Positions 52,201 through 61,200 of a stretch of 64,000 bases of DNA are shown in pieces. This DNA is from Panopea generosa (Eukaryota; Mollusca; Bivalvia; Adapedonta; Hiatellidae). The notes under the pieces are model-generated. The model had not been told where the DNA came from and did not search any database. It saw only the letters and a program-made list of their open reading frames with translations. The position numbers and the translations under genes were made by a program. The stretch is from contig CM055901.1 in assembly GCA_029582155.1 (NCBI GenBank), positions 5,994,874 through 6,058,873 of the forward strand, given 5' to 3'. Position 1 is the first letter of the stretch, and the number at the start of each line of letters is the position of its first letter.

Positions 52201-55200
52201 ACCCCCTGGCCGCCATGTTTTTTGACGAATCACTACGGTTTGACTAAACTTGGTGAAGGGTCCTCCAATGAACATTTCAGTGAAATTATTTTAAAATCGA
52301 GCCAGTAGTTTCTGACAAGAAGATTTTTTTAAGTTCTTACTAATTAAACTTGCCCACCCCGTGGCGGCCATGTTTTTTGACGAATCAAGACGGCTTGAAC
52401 AAGCTTTGTAGAGGGTCACCAAAGGAACATTTCTGTGAAGTTAAATCAAAATTGGCGAGTGGTTTCTGACAAGAAGATTTTTTAAATTTTTACTAAAGCA
52501 GCCATGTTTTTTGACGAATCACTACGGTTTGAACAAACTTGGTAGAGTGTCACCCAAGGAACATTTCTGTGAAATTATTTTAAAATCGAGCCAGTAGTTT
52601 CTGACAAGAAGATTTTTTAAGTTTTTACTATAGCTTATATAGTAAACTAACCCCACCCCCTGGCCACCATGTTTTTTGACGAATCACTATGGTTTGAACA
52701 AACTTGGTGAAGGGTCCTCCAAGGAACATTTCTGTGATATTATTTTAAAATCGAGTCAGTAATTTCTGACAAGAAGATTTTTTAAGTTTTTACTATAACT
52801 TATAAAGTAAACTAACCCCACCCCCTGGCCGCCATGTTTTTTGACGAATCACTATGGTTTGAGCTTATATAGTAAACTAACCCCACCCCTTGGCCGTCCT
52901 ATTTTTTGACGAATCACTATGGTTTGAACAAATTTGGTGAAGGGTCCTCCAAGAAACATTTCTGTGAAGTTATATTAGAATTGGCCCAGTGATTTCAGAG
53001 GAGAAATTGTTAGAAGCTAAAAGGTAACGATGGACAACAGACGACAGCCGACGGACAACAGACGACGGACACCAGGCGATCACAAAAGCTCACCTGTCAG
53101 CCTTCGGCTCAGGTGAGCTAAAAAAACGCAGGATTGAGGGAAAACTGGGAACTTGTTTAAAGCTTTAGTAAACTGGAAAATAAAACCTAATATGGTTAAG
53201 ATCATGTTCTAGCCATTAATTACCAGATATCATAATATATATATTCCAGTGTTTTTTTCATCCCCTTATGTATGAAAAAAATCACCATAAAAAAATACAT
53301 AAAAGTATATTCTGCCTCTGTTAAATAAGATTAAAAAACCTACTAGCATTAAATTCTAATACTGACATAGCCCTTGTTAATGCTCAAATTCTCCACCACT
53401 CCAGCCATCCTTAAAAAATATATTGTTTGCCATGTTCCTACCTACTCGCTCAAATTGCAGCTACCCAAACATTATTATTTACTTTTAAAGCATTTGATTT
53501 TTTTTTTTCATAATTTCTGTCCATTTTCCTTTAAAATGACTATGCTTAATCAAAAATTGGCAAAAAAAATTTAACTACCTACCTACCCACATTTAAAATA
53601 CTGGGAAACAGCAAACAAATATTTTTTTAAGAATGGCCTCATATTTGTCTAGATACCAACATCAGTCTATGTTCATAATAATGCTGATGATGCCTGTATG
53701 CTCAGTTGCAGATCCAGGTGGTTGTTGACTTCTGATAGATGAATATATTTCATAACAAGAGTTGTCAGAAGACCAAAAAAGCTCGCCTCTGGGTGCCTAA
53801 GTCCAAAAAGGGCCATAACTGTGCCAAAATGCAATCCAGAGTTGTGGTTCTTGTCGTTGTGTGTTCCATTGATGATGGTGAACACACATGCAAAGTTTCA
53901 TTCACATCCAATTAGTGGTTGCATAGATATCTTAAACTTAAATGCAAAAGTTTAACCTGGGTGTCTACAGATGACGCTGACGACGCCGGGGTCATGACAA
54001 TAGCTCACCTTGGACTTCGTCCCGGCGAGCTAAAAATCAGCAATTTCTTTTTTCAAGATATCCAATAGCTTATCATAAGGAATGTGATTATTATTACATG
54101 TACTACTTATGTATGTTGAATATATATCCGTCCATTATTCTGCAGTTTCAAAATTGACAATCTGACTACCAACATAGCGAAAAATAATTGCATATAATAT
54201 ATTAACTTAAATGTCAATTTTAAAACATATCAACTTACTTGTGTGTCTTCATTTTCAAGAAAGTTTCCATAAATAAAACAACCTCTTTTGGAGGCATGCC
54301 CATGCAGGTCAACATAGAATGCTATTCCACTTTCTGCAGGTCCGATATCTTTTAACTTAGCATGTAACAAATGTGGTGCATTACAGTTTGTAAGAACAGA
54401 AGGTGTGAGATCAGATTCATCCTCTGACCCCTCGTTACCAAGATTTTCTGTGTTTGGATCATCCTCATCATCGGAATCAATCACATTTTGACTAAGCATA
54501 CTAAAGCCTTTAGACAGTCGACCTTTGTAGTCGTCTGACATAGTCATCTGTGAGAGTCGCAGTCGCAGCTCACTATCCACTCTCTCCTTCTCATTCATTG
54601 CTGTGCTAATAAAACTGGACGTTGATGAAGATATCCGTATAGAGTCAGCCAAATTAGATTTTTCTCCTCTAAGAGCAATATCACTGTCAGACTCATCAAG
54701 CGCAGCCAGGTTTAACGGTTCAACCTTTGGAATCGAATGTTTATGAGGTGATTCTAACTTTGAAATACTGTGTCGGGGATTTCCTGATGTCCTATTTGGT
54801 TTAGGTGTTACGGATTCATGATTATACTTTGTTTCATTTTGAGAAACTTCTGCATTATGTGTGTCAATATCTCCATTTACCACATGATGATTAGCATCCG
54901 TTTTTCTCGGAGTTCCAATTTCAGTAGCTCTAGGCGTTTTAACATAACTTTTTCTTATGTTGTGACTGTTTCTGTAACTATTAGCACCATGCTCACCTTC
55001 ACCTTCCCGGTAGCTTTTCATAGAAATCTCACTGTCACGATAGCTCTTTAATGCTGTATCACTTTCACAGTTACTTTTCAACGTTGCATCACTGTGATTA
55101 TCAGTTTTCTCAGTGCTATTAGAACTGGAATGACTACCATGACTTCTATGTGTGTCAACGTGAGAATTTGTATTCACATTTTTTTGTTTTCGAGGTATCA

Positions 55201-58200
55201 GATTGAAACTATCGCGACTAGAAAGTACAAAACCTCCAGGGAAATTTATATTAATATCTGTATCGTCTTCATCTTGAATCACCCTATTCATAACATGGTG
55301 ATAAACAATAACACTTTTTGAGCCATATATACCGGGATGGTAGTCTATACTTGGGTCCAAGTACAAGCGGTTGAGATTCACACCTCTCTGATCAGTGCGA
55401 TAGTGACCTCGCTGCACGCCATCAGGATTTAGCATTGGGATCAACTTGAAAACAAAATGTCTGCGAAGAGATTTGGCACGCGGGTCATTATCACGTAGAA
55501 TGAAGTCAAGGAAACCATTAAACACAGAACTGGCAGGAGATTCGCCTGGGTGAACACGACTACTTAATAAATAAATCTGAAATAATAAAAACAAAAAAGC
55601 ATGGCAATAAATCTTTAATATTAACATGAATCATACATTTTCAAAGATTTTAAATACGTACAATTTGAGCTGTCATTCATCTTGTAATGGGATTTTTTCA
55701 ACAGTTAATTACATAAACAACATTTATATTTTTCATAATTTTACTACATGTTATTATTCATAAAATTATGATTGTCTTTTTATCCAGTATACATTTACTT
55801 TCTTTATATTTAATTTGAGATTAAAAATTGAATTTTGTCAAAATTATCAAAATTCCCTGATGAAAAATCTTCATGTTTGGGACTTACAATTATATTAAAA
55901 ACTGAAATAAATCAAAGTTATGAAGTTAAATATTTGTCCATATAAACAAAATAAATTTTTCTTCTGTTCCTTATACAAAAAGGGTAACATTCACTAACAT
56001 TATTATTTGTTAAAGGGAATATATTAGGATTTAAAAAAAAAAAAATTAAAAACATTTTTTCCAATATATTAATTAATAATGACAAGCTTTTTTTTGTCAT
56101 TTTAAGAATATATTTTTTTTAAGACATGTACAGTGTTGTTTCCTGATAAACTCCCTTTACGTTTAAAAAGTATGTCCATGTAAATTTCACCTCCAACAAA
56201 AAGCATTGAAATTCATTCAGTATAAAATGTCAAATGATTATTTTTTTTCAAAACAAAATTCTGTGTTTTATAGAATACTATAAATAATTTATATGAAACA
56301 GAAATGTTCTTTGTAAAATCAAACAGACAAGACTGAACAAGACACCCATAATAAAGTTAAGAGTTACTAGTCGCAGTAAAAACAAGATAAATGTATCCAG
56401 TTTGTCAAATGATGCATTTTTAAATAATTACAATAATTGCTAGCAGAGTGTATGAAAGAAATGTGACAGTGTACAATGGTTTAAGAACTATACATACAAT
56501 TATTGAAGACTATTACTTTAATAGAATAGAAAAGAAATCTACATAAAGTTGTTTTCTGTAAGCATTTGTGTTAGATGACCTCTTGGGCTTTACTTCATTG
56601 AAGTAAGATAAATAACTTGTTTGTATAATATAATATGAATGAAATTCTAAAATTTTGTCACTGTAGCAGAAAAAGTGAATTGAGAAACAGCAAAAAAGCA
56701 GTCAATTAAACATGTAATTTGATAAACAAATAAATTCATTAACCATTGCTGAAAAAAATAGATGTTCCAATTGCATGACAAGAATTATATAAGTTGGTCA
56801 AGCATACCAAGAAATACTAATTAAATATATCTGAAATAATTCCAGCAAGAATTTAAAATATAGTGTAAGCTATAGTTGAGATGATCTTCTGTTTCAAGAG
56901 TAGTTTATCAATGTTTTACATATGTGATATATGCACTACCTTCAAAACATATGGTAATATACCAGTTACATATACAATATTTGCACTTCACATCGCGGAT
57001 GCCCTTTCATGAAAATGAAAAAAAAAATATTTAAAGTTTCAGAATTTTTTTTTAAGAAGTGAATAATTATAACTGAGCTTCAAGCCTTCAAGTTTGGTAG
57101 AAAAATATTTTTTAAGTTTTCCCTATATAACATTATATAACAGTTTGACCCCTTAGGGTGGGCCAATTTTGCTCCCAGGGTCATGGTTCTGAATAAATTT
57201 TAGAGAGGGCCACAACCTTCTTGGTAAAACATCTAAGCTCAAGACCTTGTACTACAAGCTTTAACTCGATAAAAAGCTCTAATAAAATTTCTAAGTCTAA
57301 AAAGGCAATAATTCTGCCAAAATGCAATCAAGTGTTATGGTTCTTGTCTCTATGAGTTTCCTAGAGGATGCTGAACACACATTTGATGCTTCTTTCATGT
57401 CCAATGATATGTTGATGAAATAAGTACCAACTCAAAAACTTTTAACCTTCTAAAAATCTCTAACCAAAGTAAAAAAGGGCTATAACTCTGTAAAATTGCA
57501 ACCCAGTGTTATGGTTCTCATCTCTGTGCATTACGTTGATGATGCTGAACACACATGTGAAGTGTCTTTCATATCGAATGATAGGTGATGAAAAATGTAC
57601 ATGCTGAAAATTTTTTAACCAACTTTTCTAAGTCTAAAAGTGCCATAATTTTGCCAAAATACAACCCAGAGTTATGGTTCTTGTCTCTGAGCATTCTGAT
57701 GATGCTGCTGAACATAATGTGACGCATAGATATCTTATCTGAAAAAAAACTTATACCTCAAAAATTAAGTCCAAAAAGGACCCTAACTGTGCCAAAATGC
57801 AACCCAGAGTTATGGTTATTGTCTCTGTGTGTTCCATTGATGATGCTAAACACATGTGAAGTTTCATTCACATCCAATGAGTGGATGCAAAGATATCTTA
57901 CCTGATAAAAAGCTCAAACCTGAAAAAATTTAGTCCAAAAAGGGCCATTACTGTGTCAAAGTGCAACCCAGAGTTATGGTTCTTTGTCTTTGTGTGTTCC
58001 ATTGATGATGCTGAACATACATATGAGGTTTCATTCATATCCAATGAGTGGTTGCATACATATCTTATCTGATAAAAAACTTTGACCAGAAAAATTAAGT
58101 CAAAAAAGGGCCATAACTGTGCCAAAATGCAATCCAGAGTTATGGTTCTTGTCTCTGTGTGTTCCATTGATGATGCTGAACACGCAAGTGAAGTTTCATT

Positions 58201-61200
58201 CATAACAAATGTGTGGTTGCATAGATATCTTACCTGATAAAAAGTTTTAACCTGAAAATCCAATGCCGAAGCCAACGCAGACGCCAGGGTGAGTACAATA
58301 GCCCCCCCCACATATTCTACGAATAGTCAAGCTAAAAATTAATCTGTCAGGGCTAGGGTCATGACATTAGTGTTTCGATTTTTAAAATAAAACAAGCATA
58401 TAATCATGATAATGATATCGTCTAAAATTCAATGTCTTCACCATGTTCATGGCTTCAAACTTTAAAAAACATTCTATTATACCTTTTTACCCCTGAATTT
58501 CTTGCATCTTTGTTCCTTCTTTTCAGGAAACAAATTTGAATCAAAGCGTGGCTCTTTCTCATCAAGGAGTCCATGGTAGGAGGAGATTGTTACAAGATCG
58601 ATGCGTAGTTTGTCCATGGAGTAACACAGAAGTTCTCTATGGTAGTATATAGAATCTGCACCACTGGAAAACAGAAAATTAACAAATCCAGGGTTTACTG
58701 CATATCAACAAAAGCACTGTATGACGCAAACTTATACTTTAAAACAAGGTGTACAGCCATGACTTTTTGAAAGTGCTAAACTGTATCTGTTATTTTAGTT
58801 TACCACTTAGTGTCGCAGCTGTATTAATGGACTCAGTATGAACACCTTCAAATAAATCAGAGTTCACCCAATTCAGAACATGTCCAAAAATGTTAATTAT
58901 TATGTGAATTTACATACATGTAATATATACATAACTTTAACCATTTTAATCACTTTTTTTTTTAATTACTCACTATATTTTCTAAATTTCTAAAATATAT
59001 ACCAAAACCAATATTTCTAACAGTATGTTAAAACATTTTTATCAAATATATTTTGAACCAGGTTATATTCGCAATGTTAAGAGTGCAAATTAAATTGCTA
59101 ATAATCTAGTTAATTTGTTCACAATTAATATATGTCATGTACAGGAACTTTATCAGATTTTATCTTCTGTTTTAATGTATATTTATACCTAAACTTATGT
59201 GTGTTTACGTTCATTTGAATTAATAAATATATTTAAACCAAATCAGAGCAACAAATTAGCAAACTTTCTCACAATACATCTTCAGATGAAGCGGGTCTCA
59301 TTCATGCCCACAATGTGTTTGAGTTGGAATTTAAATACCATGGTTTGATCATGTAAAAAAGATTGGGTTAACAAGTTTATATGTATACCAGTGTCCCTAC
59401 CAGAAATTTTAATTGAGAAGTACAAAAAAATGGAGGTCCACATTAAGAAAACTCCATCAAATGTAAGGCCATTATAAATTAATTGCTGGATTATCATCCA
59501 AATTTTTCTTAAAAACAGTGAGGGCCGAAAATTTTATTTTTTATTTTCTATTTTTAAAATTTTTGATATGTTTTTATTTATTTATTTTTATTTTTTTTTA
59601 AATAAAAATTAAAAGGGTCGGGGCAGCATGAAATAAGGGGCTGGGCAGGGATGATAATTTAGCTATTAATTTATCAAGGCCTAAGCAATTTGTTTTAAAA
59701 ATAAACAAATTGCATTCACCATAGCTTCCAATTCCCCAGATGATGTTATTACTTTATTTGAGGGAAGGAAGTAAGTGTTTTTGAATTTGAAGGACCTAAA
59801 TCCTGGGTCCTCTGAGAGGGGAATTTCGCATTGTTTTTGTGTTTCATCATACCTTGAATTATGCAGAAGAACTCATCATACATGTATAACAAGTTAAAAT
59901 TAGTGAAAAAAAGTATATTCAAGAGCAGGGGGAATAGAGTTGTAAATTCGGCCCCAAAAACAGCCAAATGAGGGTCCTGAGTTTCTATACCTAATAACCT
60001 GGTAATGCATTCTTTGCTGGTTTTTAATAAAAATACAATATTTTGAATATCCTTTTGAAACAAAATAGCTTGGTCATTGTTAACTGTTGTCAAAATTTGC
60101 TTACTCATCATATTTGATGGACCATTTTCCAGTAAGTTTATCATTAAAAAAGATACACTGTTTTTATAGATTTTGAAAAACACTTCAATGTGTATAGTTT
60201 GTCATGTTTTATATCAATCATTTCATCAGTTTTGTGTTATTGATGATTTTTGGTTTTTATTTTGTCAAAATCTATCCAGAATTGAGAATATTGATTTGTT
60301 CATTCATATTACTCAATTGTGAAACACGAAAAAAACAGACAAATAGCTCTCAAGTCCTCCTGGGTATAAGCAGTACTTTAGTATATGCAGAAAGTGCCTT
60401 GCTCAAAGGATTGAACTCAGTACCCTCCGACTCTGAGTCTGGTAGTCTACTGCTGGACCATGCACCCCATAGTTGATTGTTTATGGTTTAAAAGGAAGTT
60501 TTACCTATGAGTGCTCCTTGCATTATCCAGTATAATTTTCACCATTTTTGGAACTGGGAATATTAGCAGCTTTATCATTAACATTAGAAAACTTTTGTAT
60601 TAAATATATGTCTTCAAATCATAAAAATGTGCACACTTAATTCTCTTCTTTTGATTAAAGAAGCAATGTCATACTCAATTCAGAATGGGGAGAACTTTTA
60701 TTTTTTTATCAAGGAATTATGGCAAGTTTATTGCAATTATTGAAGCTTTCAATTGAGATTTTTTACCACTCAGTTGGGAAAAAAAGATACTATTTGCCAT
60801 TGGGAATATGATCGAATAACGGCTATAAAACTGGCTGAAAAAAAAACACTGTCATCAATCTTATTTTCCAGTTATTTAGGTCACTTAAGCATAATATCTC
60901 TCACATCACCCAGAATACACATTCTGTCCTCGGTTATTCAGTCAAGTAAGTATATGTAAAGGGTTCAAGATGTACATAAATTGTATATAATATAATCTAT
61001 GTTCATTTGATAATACGTGTGCATTTATGTATCTGTTATAAATAATGAGATGTTATGTGAAAGGCTTAACAAAGATAGTGTAAAAACATGCTGTTAGATT
61101 TAATAACCTTTATATTGAGGAACATACATGTATTTGAAAAGCGCATAAAAGTCATCATTATTGATTGTACGCTTAATTATCTTGAATCACATTGGTCATG

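Noticed and set aside
54818-55321. Plus-strand frames of 75-77 codons opposite exon 4
   Set aside because: Antisense shadows of the conserved AGBL5 coding exon.
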